Positions 1 to 6,169 of a stretch of 6,377 nucleotides of DNA are shown piece after piece (the first letter of the stretch is position 1; every line of letters begins with the position of its first letter). This DNA is from Thiobacillus sp. UBA6918 (lineage in GTDB: Bacteria; Pseudomonadota; Gammaproteobacteria; Burkholderiales; Thiobacillaceae). Under the pieces are notes generated by a model that saw only the letters and a program-made list of their open reading frames with translations, was not told the origin of the DNA and did not search any database. The stretch is taken from positions 16,077 through 22,453 of the forward strand of contig DKAU01000119.1 in assembly GCA_002450925.1 (NCBI GenBank). The letters are read 5' to 3'. The translations under genes were made by a program, and so were the position numbers.

Positions 1-1067
1 CCAAGCTGGCGGGTCATTTCATTAAATGAATGGATCAGCGAACCCAGTTCATCGCGACTTTTCACCGTGCGCATCTGGGAAAAATCTCCCTGCGCCACAG
101 CACGCGTTCCCCGTGCCAGAGTTTTGAGAGGCGCTCCCAGGCGTTCTGAAAGCAGATAGGCCAACGTCATGGTTAATAGGAGCGCCAACAACAATGTCAC
201 TGTCAGGGCGAGCCCATACATGCGCTTGAGGCCAAGACGCGATGCCGCAATTTGCTGGTAATCACGATATGCAGATTGCACCGCTTCTGCATCCCTCGCC
301 AGGCTCGGCGGTACAGGCTGCAGAATTTGCAGTACACGAGTTTCGCCTGCAAAAGCGGTGCTGTATACCGGAACCAATACCCGCATTACCAGTCCCTTCT
401 CTGGCAAATCATCTACCCGGCTGTAGGCCTTTTCTTGCAGGACCTGCCAAATAATCGATTTGTCCGGAATTTCTGGCAGCAACCCCGCTTTTTCCCCAGC
501 CGCAGTTGCAACCACGCCTCCCTTGTCATCAAACAGGGTTGCTTCATTAATCGCAGCCTGTTCACGAAGAGTCGACAACTGGGTGATAACCGAACCAACA
601 CCTTCATCCGAAAGCGAAAGCGCCATACGTTCGGATTTCTTTGTAAGGTCTAACAGCAGATCATCCAGCGCGGCTTGTCCAAGGTTTACACCTGAGCCAA
701 GCGCGGTATCAACGCGCACGTCAAACCAGGTTTCAATGCTTCGGTTTAGAAAAAATACCGAGGCGCTGAACACAACCGCAGCAGGCAGCAAGGCCACCAA
801 TGCAAACCAGAGCATAAGCCTCAGGGTAAGCTTGCTGCCAAAGATTCCGCGCCTGATGCGTCGACGTAATTGCCACAGCTGCCAGCCCACCAAACCCAGC
901 AATGAAGCGGCAATACCTGCTCCGACCAGAAGCAGCATAGGAAAGTTTTCGGAAAGCAGCGGAGTATCCCCGCTGGCCGGGAACAACAGCGCCAGTACGA
1001 CCACACCCAGAATGGATGCGGCTATCAGCAAATAACGTGTCAGGGCGTAATTTCCCACTCGTGCCAT
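1..1067 (-). CDS. ntrY: NtrY-like membrane sensor histidine kinase, N-terminal part (cut by window edge)
   Basis: Reading the minus strand from the ATG at 1067 gives 355 uninterrupted codons that run off the window. Visible hydrophobic helices are at about residues 12-29, 43-62 and 83-107. A periplasmic sensing region of about 175 residues follows, starting with the family-like stretch RSIETWFDVRVDTALGSG. A fourth helix lies at about 283-306, and a HAMP linker from about 308 includes ERLGAPLK, AVAQGDFS and SRDELGSLIHSFNEMTRQL. This layout and wording match NtrY-type kinases, which usually pair with the sigma-54 activator NtrX in nitrogen or redox control. The PAS, HisKA and ATPase domains should lie beyond position 1, so phosphotransfer cannot be judged here. 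A GAGGG ribosome binding site (1071-1075 on the complement) sits only 3 nt before the ATG. The gene starts inside the DUF4390 gene (28-nt overlap), suggesting coupled translation. Family assignment is strong; the signal sensed is unknown. Confidence 0.9.
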   Translation of the reverse strand, partial: MARVGNYALTRYLLIAASILGVVVLALLFPASGDTPLLSENFPMLLLVGAGIAASLLGLVGWQLWQLRRRIRRGIFGSKLTLRLMLWFALVALLPAAVVFSASVFFLNRSIETWFDVRVDTALGSGVNLGQAALDDLLLDLTKKSERMALSLSDEGVGSVITQLSTLREQAAINEATLFDDKGGVVATAAGEKAGLLPEIPDKSIIWQVLQEKAYSRVDDLPEKGLVMRVLVPVYSTAFAGETRVLQILQPVPPSLARDAEAVQSAYRDYQQIAASRLGLKRMYGLALTVTLLLALLLTMTLAYLLSERLGAPLKTLARGTRAVAQGDFSQMRTVKSRDELGSLIHSFNEMTRQL

Positions 1068-1639
1068 TCGCCCTCAACTTCCCATTTGCCACTGGCGAGC
1101 GCATTGATCTGCAGCGGTTTGGACAATTGACCGCGATCAAGCCGCATGCGTATGGATGCCAGATAATGATTACCCTGCTTCAGGGATTTCTTTGGAACAA
1201 TAGCCCAGCTCTCTATGCGGCCCAGCTCGGCAAGAGCTTCAAACAAAGTATCGTAGGCTTTGTATCCATCCACGCTTTCCAACTGATAGCGACGCGTGAG
1301 CGGATTGTAGTTCAGCCGGCCGATACGGCTGGCAATCGTGACATCTTCGTTAAACCACCAGTCACGTTTCCGGTCAAGCTCAACCTCTGTTACAAAATAA
1401 AGCGAGATGCCTTTTTTCAATGCTTCTTCCTGTGTACGGTTCAACCGTACATTGAACGCGGCATTGAGCGTCCAACTGTCATCGTTAAGCTTAAGGTCGG
1501 CAAACAATACCGTAACCGCCTCATCCTCTTTAGCGGCATGTGCGGGCATGGCGGCGAACATGAATGCCAGCGAAAACAGGTATGCCTTAAAAGGCAAACA
1601 TATGTTCAAGGGTTTCTTAAACCCGCTGTAAAAGGGCAT
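1040..1639 (-). CDS. DUF4390 family exported protein
   Basis: This is a 199-residue protein of unknown function with a signal peptide: basic n-region (FKK, K18), hydrophobic core at about 19-30, and cleavage expected after MPAHA at residue 35. It is therefore probably periplasmic. The mature part resembles the DUF4390 family: FVTEVELDRKRDWWFNED at about 82-99, RLNYNPLTRRYQL at about 108-120, and a closing KPLQINALASGKWEVEGEW at about 174-192. The start is uncertain. I chose the ATG at 1639, which overlaps the end of rsmB by 23 nt. An ATG five codons upstream (1654) has a weak GATGAG before it, and a TTG at 1609 would give a shorter, tidy signal peptide. The same frame stays open far upstream inside rsmB, but that part is a shadow. 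Its placement directly before an ntrY-type kinase is a recurrent betaproteobacterial arrangement and suggests an envelope role linked to the kinase; that link is inference. Confidence 0.85.
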   Translation of the reverse strand: MPFYSGFKKPLNICLPFKAYLFSLAFMFAAMPAHAAKEDEAVTVLFADLKLNDDSWTLNAAFNVRLNRTQEEALKKGISLYFVTEVELDRKRDWWFNEDVTIASRIGRLNYNPLTRRYQLESVDGYKAYDTLFEALAELGRIESWAIVPKKSLKQGNHYLASIRMRLDRGQLSKPLQINALASGKWEVEGEWHEWEITP

Positions 1640-2957
1640 AGAAAAAACCGTCATGGTTCTCATCTGGCAATAGTTGACCGCCACCCAACTCTGGGGGCAA
1701 GGGCAGTCTTGTTGCGTCTTCATGCCGCCCAATAAAGCTCTCGACTTGTTGCAAGTTTTCCTCTGGGAAAATGGAACAGGTTGCATAGAGGAATTTACCA
1801 CCGGGTGCCAGCATCTGCCAGAGCGCATCCATAATCGCTGACTGCTGTTTGGCGAATTTCGCGATGTCATTCGGTCTTCGCAGCCACTTGATGTCAGGGT
1901 TTCGACGAACAACGCCGGAAGCCGAGCAGGGGACGTCAGCCAGAATACGATCGAAGGGGCGTCCACTCCACCAGCCCTCTGAATTCGCTGCATCGCCACA
2001 TTCAAGCTGAGCCGACAACCCCAGTCTCGCCAGGTTCTGTTTTACTCTATCAAGCCTGGCTTCATCAACATCCAGCGCCAATACCACAGCATCTGCCAGC
2101 TCAAGCAAGTGCCCCGTTTTGCCGCCGGGGGCCGCGCAAGCGTCCAGCACACGCATGCCGGCGTGAACATCCAATAGCCGTGCCGCCCATTGGGCGCCCG
2201 CATCCTGCACCGATACTCGACCCCCTGCAAACCCAGGCAGTTTTTCAACTCCCACAGGCCTGTCTAATGTCAAAGCCGATTCACCGGTGTTACGTGCATG
2301 CTTTCCTTCGGCTTCGAGTTCAGCCAGATATTCTTCAGGGGAATTTTTTCTGCAATTTACCCTAAGCGTCATGGGCGGGTGCAGCTGGCTGGCCAGCAAT
2401 ATGCTTTCCCAATGGTCGGGATATGCAACCTGAAGTTTTTCCACCCACCAGGAAGGAAAATTAAAGCGCCCTTCAACAGTTTGGCGTGAGGCTTCAAGCA
2501 ATTCTTCCTGTCGCCTGAGGAAATTGCGCAACACCGCATTGACCAGGCCTTTCAAATGGCGTGGCGCAACATTCACTGCATTATCCACCACGGCGTAAGC
2601 CGCCTCATCGGTATACGCCAATTGGTAGAGCGCGGCCAAAAGCAGCGCGTGGACAAACTGATCATCCAGCGGATTTTTCAGGAGCTGTACCAGCAAGGCC
2701 TGCAATGTGCCCTTGTAGCGCAGGCTGCCGTATGCCATATCGAGCACCGCGCCGCGTATGGAAGGATTGGGGGCTGCCATTTCCAGAGCCTGCGTAAGCG
2801 TACGCCCTTGAAGCACCTGTGCGAGAACTTCGGCAGCAATGGCCACGGGAGCCTTGGATTTGCCTGCCGGTTTGTCGCCTTGACGCTTTTCTTTCGTGTT
2901 CTTCACCGTGCCCTTTGTGCTGTTTTGGTCGTAACCGGGCCGGTTTCGCTTGGTCAT
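1617..2957 (-). CDS. rsmB: 16S rRNA (cytosine-967-C5)-methyltransferase RsmB
   Basis: RsmB (Sun, Fmu) uses S-adenosylmethionine to methylate C967 of 16S rRNA before 30S assembly. From the ATG at 2957 the protein has 446 residues, near the family norm (E. coli about 429). After a basic, low-complexity N-terminal tail of about 35 residues, a NusB-like RNA-binding domain covers roughly 36-150 (AYAVVDNAVNVAP, LVNAVLRNFLR). The Rossmann methyltransferase domain follows. It shows the SAM loop DACAAPGGKTG (about 272-282), motif IV ILADVPCSASG with C344, and motif VI YATCS with C394. The two cysteines are the pair expected of RNA m5C methyltransferases; by family knowledge the motif VI cysteine attacks the base and the motif IV cysteine helps release it. 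An in-frame TTG at 2966 overlaps the fmt stop and would add three residues. No clear ribosome binding site precedes either start, which fits coupling to fmt. Confidence 0.95.
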   Translation of the reverse strand: MTKRNRPGYDQNSTKGTVKNTKEKRQGDKPAGKSKAPVAIAAEVLAQVLQGRTLTQALEMAAPNPSIRGAVLDMAYGSLRYKGTLQALLVQLLKNPLDDQFVHALLLAALYQLAYTDEAAYAVVDNAVNVAPRHLKGLVNAVLRNFLRRQEELLEASRQTVEGRFNFPSWWVEKLQVAYPDHWESILLASQLHPPMTLRVNCRKNSPEEYLAELEAEGKHARNTGESALTLDRPVGVEKLPGFAGGRVSVQDAGAQWAARLLDVHAGMRVLDACAAPGGKTGHLLELADAVVLALDVDEARLDRVKQNLARLGLSAQLECGDAANSEGWWSGRPFDRILADVPCSASGVVRRNPDIKWLRRPNDIAKFAKQQSAIMDALWQMLAPGGKFLYATCSIFPEENLQQVESFIGRHEDATRLPLPPELGGGQLLPDENHDGFFYALLQRV

Positions 2958-2962
2958 CTTGT

Positions 2963-3880
2963 TCAATCGCCCAGGCGCATGCCCGGCTTAATTTTGACTC
3001 CTGCCAGAAATGCGGCGCTTTCCATGCGCCTTGAGCCGGGTTTTTGCAGTTCGGTTACTTTTATGGCCCCTTCTCCGCAAGCCACTACGATACCGCCATC
3101 AACAGACAATACGTCACCCGGCTTGCCTTTGCTTTGCACCAATTGCGCCCGCCAGATTTTCAACGGTTCATTGTTTAACAACGTCCACGCGCCCGGAACC
3201 GGATTGAAAGCGCGGACTTTCCGGATCACCAACTCAGAAGGTGAAGACCAGTCGATCTTGGCCTCCTCCTTACTGAGCTTGCTTGCGTAGGTGACGCCTT
3301 TTTCTGGCTGCACAACTTTCTTGAGGTCATCCAGTTTGGCCAACGCTTCGGCAATCGCCTCCGCACCCAGGGTCGCGAGTTTGTCGTGCAGGCTCGCTCC
3401 CGTGTCTGAATCCGAGATAGGCTGACGTTTTTCAAGCAGCACTGGCCCCGTATCCAGCCCAGCTTCCATTTGCATGATGCAGATGCCGGTTTCCGCGTCA
3501 CCCGCTTCAATGGCGCGCTGGATCGGTGCTGCTCCACGCCAGCGAGGCAACAAAGAAGCGTGGATGTTCAGGCATCCGCGGGAGGGGATGTCCAACACCG
3601 CTTGAGGCAGGATCAGGCCATACGCAGCCACCACCATCACGTCCGCCTTGGCTGCCCTGATGGCTTCATGTGTGCTTGGGTCTTTCAGATTTGCTGGTTG
3701 ATAAACGGGAATGCCATACCGTTCAGCTTCCTGTTTGACCGGGCTCGACGTTAGTTTCATGCCGCGCCCAGAAGGCCTGTCAGGCTGAGTAAGCACCAAC
3801 ACAACATCATGTCCGGCAGCCAAAATGGCTGACAGTGCAACCCGCGCAAATTCCGGGGTGCCTGCAAAAATCACTTTCAT
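2963..3880 (-). CDS. fmt: Methionyl-tRNA formyltransferase
   Basis: Fmt transfers a formyl group from 10-formyltetrahydrofolate to Met-tRNA(fMet) in the cytoplasm, making the bacterial initiator. The 305-residue product is full length (E. coli 315). It begins MKVIFAGTPEFARVAL, the typical first strand and loop of the formyltransferase fold. The catalytic trio is visible: N105 and H107 in CLNIHASLLPRWRGAAPIQ, and D143 in MEAGLDTG. A substrate-binding loop with PDRPSGRGMKL lies at about 33-43. The C-terminal OB-like tRNA-binding domain starts near residue 205, with RKVRAFNPVPGAW at about 220-232. The ATG shares its first base with the last base of the def stop (TGATG), so translation is probably coupled; only a poor ribosome binding site precedes it. 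The def-fmt pairing is very common in bacteria and links formylation with deformylation. Confidence 0.97.
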   Translation of the reverse strand: MKVIFAGTPEFARVALSAILAAGHDVVLVLTQPDRPSGRGMKLTSSPVKQEAERYGIPVYQPANLKDPSTHEAIRAAKADVMVVAAYGLILPQAVLDIPSRGCLNIHASLLPRWRGAAPIQRAIEAGDAETGICIMQMEAGLDTGPVLLEKRQPISDSDTGASLHDKLATLGAEAIAEALAKLDDLKKVVQPEKGVTYASKLSKEEAKIDWSSPSELVIRKVRAFNPVPGAWTLLNNEPLKIWRAQLVQSKGKPGDVLSVDGGIVVACGEGAIKVTELQKPGSRRMESAAFLAGVKIKPGMRLGD

Positions 3881-4413
3881 CAGAGTACCGGCTGGTGTTC
3901 GGCGCGCGCCTGCTTGTGCTCGCGCTCTTGTTTGACGAGCTTTGTCTTGATGCGCACCTGCTTGAGGCGAGACAGATATTCAACAAATACCCGACCCATC
4001 AAATGGTCCATCTCATGCTGCACACATACAGCAAGCAGCCCGTCAGCATCGAATTCATAAGACTGGCCTTCGCGATTCTGCGCGCGCACACGAATTTTTT
4101 CCGCTCGGTGCACCTTGTCATAAATCCCGGGCACGGACAGGCAACCTTCTTCCCATTCGACCTCACCGGATTTGGCCACGATTTCCGGATTGATCAGCAC
4201 TCGCAAATCCGAATGGTCTTCGCTGATGTCGATCACAACCACGCGCTCGTGAACATTCACCTGTGTTGCTGCCAGTCCAATACCGGGTGCGGCATACATG
4301 GTTTCTGCCATGTCATCGACCAGCTTGCGTACGCGCTCATCCACGTTCTGCACAGGCTTGGCGACCGTATGCAGACGCGGATCCGGGTAGCGCAAAATAT
4401 CGAGTTTTGCCAT
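3880..4413 (-). CDS. def: Peptide deformylase
   Basis: Def is a metalloenzyme (Fe2+ in vivo) that removes the formyl group from the N-terminal methionine of new proteins at the ribosome exit. The 177-residue product has all three family motifs: GIGLAATQ (44-51), EGCLSVPG (89-96, with metal ligand C91), and the HExxH-type QHEMDHL (132-138, with ligands H133 and H137 and catalytic E134). The length is normal, with a slightly long, charged C-terminal tail (KQEREHKQARAEHQ). It is the first gene of the minus-strand cluster, 141 bp from the divergent LysM gene. A plausible promoter lies about 60-90 nt upstream. The ATG at 4413 opens with the conserved AKLDILRYPDPRL; its ribosome binding site is weak (AGAAAC). 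Confidence 0.97.
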   Translation of the reverse strand: MAKLDILRYPDPRLHTVAKPVQNVDERVRKLVDDMAETMYAAPGIGLAATQVNVHERVVVIDISEDHSDLRVLINPEIVAKSGEVEWEEGCLSVPGIYDKVHRAEKIRVRAQNREGQSYEFDADGLLAVCVQHEMDHLMGRVFVEYLSRLKQVRIKTKLVKQEREHKQARAEHQPVL

Positions 4414-4430
4414 AAATGATTGTGTTTCTA

Positions 4431-4451
4431 GAGAGTTGGGGGCAGACTCTC
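4431..4451 (-). repeat. Inverted repeat in the def leader
   Basis: GAGAGT (4431-4436) and ACTCTC (4446-4451) are perfect 6-bp inverted arms around a 9-nt, C-rich loop on the minus strand (CTGCCCCCA). In the predicted def mRNA this would form a short hairpin between the promoter and the start codon. It ends about 17 nt before the ATG and has no U-tract after it, so it is not a terminator. It may affect mRNA stability or ribosome access, or may be chance. Confidence 0.3.
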
Positions 4452-4470
4452 AGCTAATGCATGAAGAATT

Positions 4471-4500
4471 ATTAAATTCCCGCGCGGGAATGTCCGTAAA
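4471..4500 (-). promoter_or_regulatory. Putative sigma-70-type promoter of the def-fmt-rsmB cluster
   Basis: Read on the minus strand, TTTACG (complement of 4495-4500) and TTTAAT (complement of 4471-4476) are separated by 18 nt. They match the -35 and -10 consensus at 4 and 5 of 6 positions respectively. This would start transcription near 4464 and leave a leader of about 50 nt before the def ATG. No other sites in this intergenic space fit as well. The call is by eye only. Confidence 0.45.
4476..4491. promoter_or_regulatory. 16-bp perfect palindrome, possible operator
   Basis: ATTCCCGCGCGGGAAT is an uninterrupted perfect palindrome in the divergent intergenic region. It lies within the spacer of the putative def promoter and overlaps the outer base of its -10 box, where a bound dimer would block polymerase. 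Its GC-rich core stands out from the AT-rich sequence on both sides. I do not recognise it as the site of a known regulator. A restriction or methylation site cluster (CGCGCG) is an alternative reading. Confidence 0.4.
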
Positions 4501-4512
4501 CGCAACAGTAGC

Positions 4513-4540
4513 TTTTCCTAGAAAATTAGACAAGGTCTAA
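4513..4540 (+). repeat. Two abutting inverted repeats upstream of the LysM gene
   Basis: TTTTC-CTA-GAAAA (4513-4525) is followed directly by TTAGAC-AAG-GTCTAA (4526-4540). Both are perfect dyads with 3-nt centres, and the second ends just 3 nt before the GAGGG ribosome binding site at 4544-4548. They could be operator half-sites or a small leader hairpin touching the ribosome binding site. I found no convincing -10/-35 pair for the plus-strand gene, so how these relate to its promoter is open. Confidence 0.35.
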
Positions 4541-4554
4541 ACTGAGGGTTCCTA

Positions 4555-5757
4555 ATGCGCAAACTCCTGTCTGCACTGACGCTGTACGCCGTTGCCCTGT
4601 CCATGCCAGCATGGGCAGAAGATATTGAACTGCAAGAAAACGCCCCGGATCGACATGTGGTCGTCAAGGGCGACACCCTTTGGGATATTTCTGCCAAGTT
4701 TCTTAAATCGCCTTGGCGCTGGCCTGAAATCTGGCAAATAAACAAGGATTCAATCAAGAACCCTCACCTGATTTATCCCGGCGACATCGTCGTACTTGAC
4801 CGTACCGGCGGCCAGCCGAGGCTAAGCCTGATTGAAGGTGAAGGACATGGCCTGACAACCGTGAAACTCTCACCGACGGTGCGTGAAGAACAGATTGAAA
4901 GCGGCGCTATCCCCACCATTCCCATCACCGCCATCCATGCGTTCCTTGCCCAGCCTCGCGTTGTTTCAGAAGGCGCTTTGGACTCGGCCCCTTTCATTCT
5001 GGGCAGCAATGATGAGCGCGTTATTTTTGCGAAGGGTGATCAGGCCTTTGCAACTGGCGGGCCATCGGGTGTGTCACGCTGGAACATCCTGCGCCCCGGC
5101 AAGGCCCTGAAAGACCCTGAAACCGGCGAAGTTCTGGGCTATGAAGTTGAATACGTCGGTGACGCAAAGACCGTTTCACCCGGGGCTCCACAAAAAATTG
5201 TAGTGACCCGCACCGCCCAGGAAGCGCTGGCCAAGGACAAACTCTTGCCCGCCGTTGACAGCGAGAGCTTCGAATATGTGCCCCGCTCGCCGGAAAAGAC
5301 TGTTTCTGGCCGCATTATCTCGGCTTACGGCGGCGTTTCGGATACCGGCCGCTACCAGACTGTCGTGCTTAACAGAGGCAGCAACCACGGTTTGGCCCCC
5401 GGCCATGTGCTGGCGATCTACCACACTGGAAACACTGTCAAGCTCAGCAAGGCCGAACAGGAGAAAATGTCATGGCTTGCCTCTCGCAACAGCAGCGTTC
5501 CGGAAGGTGGCGCATGGTTATACAGCGACGTGCGCTGCCTGAAAGACAAGGACAGCAAACTGACCTATGATCAGGCCGCCGAACTCAAGACAATCACCCG
5601 TGTGGGTTGTCTTGAGCAAGACGAAAGCAATGTCAAGCTGCCTGATGCACGAGTTGGTCTGGCCATGGTCTATCGTGTCTTCGACAAGGTTTCCTATGCC
5701 CTGGTCATGCAATCAGACGGCCCGGTATTCCTGCTGGACACCGTGAAAAACCCGTGA
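4555..5757 (+). CDS. Secreted LysM domain protein
   Basis: This 400-residue protein has a clear signal peptide: RK at 2-3, hydrophobic core 4-18, and AWA cleavage site after residue 21. One LysM domain follows at about 34-81 (HVVVKGDTLWDISAKFL, then NPHLIYPGD), the fold that binds the glycan of peptidoglycan. The remaining 320 residues have no domain I can name, but they resemble the long C-terminal part of LysM proteins found next to dprA in Betaproteobacteria, including KLPDARVGLAMVYRVFDKVSYALVM at about 361-385. The protein is likely periplasmic and bound to the cell wall; its function is unknown. The only two cysteines, C328 and C352, lie in one segment (about 300-360) before that closing motif. 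The start is supported by a good GAGGG ribosome binding site 6 nt upstream of the ATG. The gene is divergent from def and closed by an intrinsic terminator. Confidence 0.9.
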   Translation: MRKLLSALTLYAVALSMPAWAEDIELQENAPDRHVVVKGDTLWDISAKFLKSPWRWPEIWQINKDSIKNPHLIYPGDIVVLDRTGGQPRLSLIEGEGHGLTTVKLSPTVREEQIESGAIPTIPITAIHAFLAQPRVVSEGALDSAPFILGSNDERVIFAKGDQAFATGGPSGVSRWNILRPGKALKDPETGEVLGYEVEYVGDAKTVSPGAPQKIVVTRTAQEALAKDKLLPAVDSESFEYVPRSPEKTVSGRIISAYGGVSDTGRYQTVVLNRGSNHGLAPGHVLAIYHTGNTVKLSKAEQEKMSWLASRNSSVPEGGAWLYSDVRCLKDKDSKLTYDQAAELKTITRVGCLEQDESNVKLPDARVGLAMVYRVFDKVSYALVMQSDGPVFLLDTVKNP

Positions 5758-5783
5758 TTGCAAAAAAATCCCGCTACACTGAG

Positions 5784-5809
5784 ACCGCCCTTCGGGGCGG
5801 TTTTCGTTT
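5784..5809 (+). terminator. Intrinsic terminator after the LysM gene
   Basis: ACCGCCC (5784-5790) and GGGCGGT (5795-5801) form a perfect 7-bp GC-rich stem closed by a stable C(TTCG)G tetraloop, followed by TTTTCGTTT. It lies 26 nt after the LysM stop codon. The T-tract is interrupted by CG, so some read-through into the next gene is possible. Confidence 0.9.
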
Positions 5810-5833
5810 CAATCAACACTTTTGGGAACAAAC

Positions 5834-6169
5834 ATGCCCGAGGATCTGAAAAAGCTGCGCGACCTAACCCAGATCATCTATTTCCTGTATGCCGCATACA
5901 TTTTGTTTGCCGGCGTCACCGCCATCGTCGCTATCATCATCAATTACATCAAGCGCGACGAAGTGGCCGGTACGTGGCTGGAAAGCCATTTCCGCTGGCA
6001 AATCCGTACTTTCTGGTTTGCCATCTTATGGTGCGTCATTGGCTGGCTTACGATCATTGTCGGGGTCGGCTTCTTCATTTTGGGGGTAACGGCCATCTGG
6101 GCCATCTATCGCATCGTCAAGGGCATGTTGAATTTTTATGACAACAAGCCCATGTATCAAGATGCCTGA
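5834..6169 (+). CDS. DUF4870-type small membrane protein
   Basis: This 111-residue protein is mostly membrane helix. A first helix spans about 14-38. A short charged loop (KRDEVAGTWLESHFRWQIRT) follows at 40-59, then two hydrophobic stretches at about 60-77 and 79-97. The HFRWQIRTFW segment between the helices is the hallmark I associate with DUF4870/Tic20-like proteins of Proteobacteria, and the C-terminal RIVKGMLNFYDNKPM also fits. Function is unknown. The start is the ATG at 5834, with GGGA 6 nt upstream; an in-frame TTG at 5822 has no such support. The gene starts only 24 nt after the terminator of the LysM gene, and its last 8 nt overlap the first possible dprA start, so it is probably co-translated with dprA. 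Confidence 0.85.
   Translation: MPEDLKKLRDLTQIIYFLYAAYILFAGVTAIVAIIINYIKRDEVAGTWLESHFRWQIRTFWFAILWCVIGWLTIIVGVGFFILGVTAIWAIYRIVKGMLNFYDNKPMYQDA

Noticed and set aside
460..1035. Open frame of 191 codons on the plus strand
   Set aside because: It lies antisense to the ntrY-like kinase, is rich in Ser, Ala, Arg and Asn without domain pattern, and has no supporting ribosome binding site; the kinase reading of the same DNA is clear.
733..1140. Minus-strand frame of 135 codons within the kinase region
   Set aside because: It overlaps the kinase in another frame, while the kinase frame gives clear transmembrane and HAMP-type sequence.
1583..1596. Inverted repeat TGCCTT-AA-AAGGCA
   Set aside because: It lies within the DUF4390 signal-peptide codons, and the 2-nt loop is too tight for a stable full hairpin; probably chance.
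1016..1735. Open frame of 239 codons on the plus strand
   Set aside because: Antisense to the DUF4390 gene and the rsmB end, with no recognisable domain; a shadow of the real genes.
1640..2005. Upstream extension of the DUF4390 frame into rsmB
   Set aside because: The frame stays open for about 120 codons, but the sequence is out of frame with conserved RsmB motifs and would bury the signal peptide; not a fusion.
2556..3290. Open frame of 244 codons on the plus strand across the rsmB/fmt junction
   Set aside because: It is antisense to two well-supported enzymes whose catalytic motifs lie on the minus strand; the translation shows no family features.
5758..5780. Possible promoter TTGCAA ... 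TACACT before the terminator
   Set aside because: The spacing is only 11 nt and each box matches at four of six positions; too weak to call.
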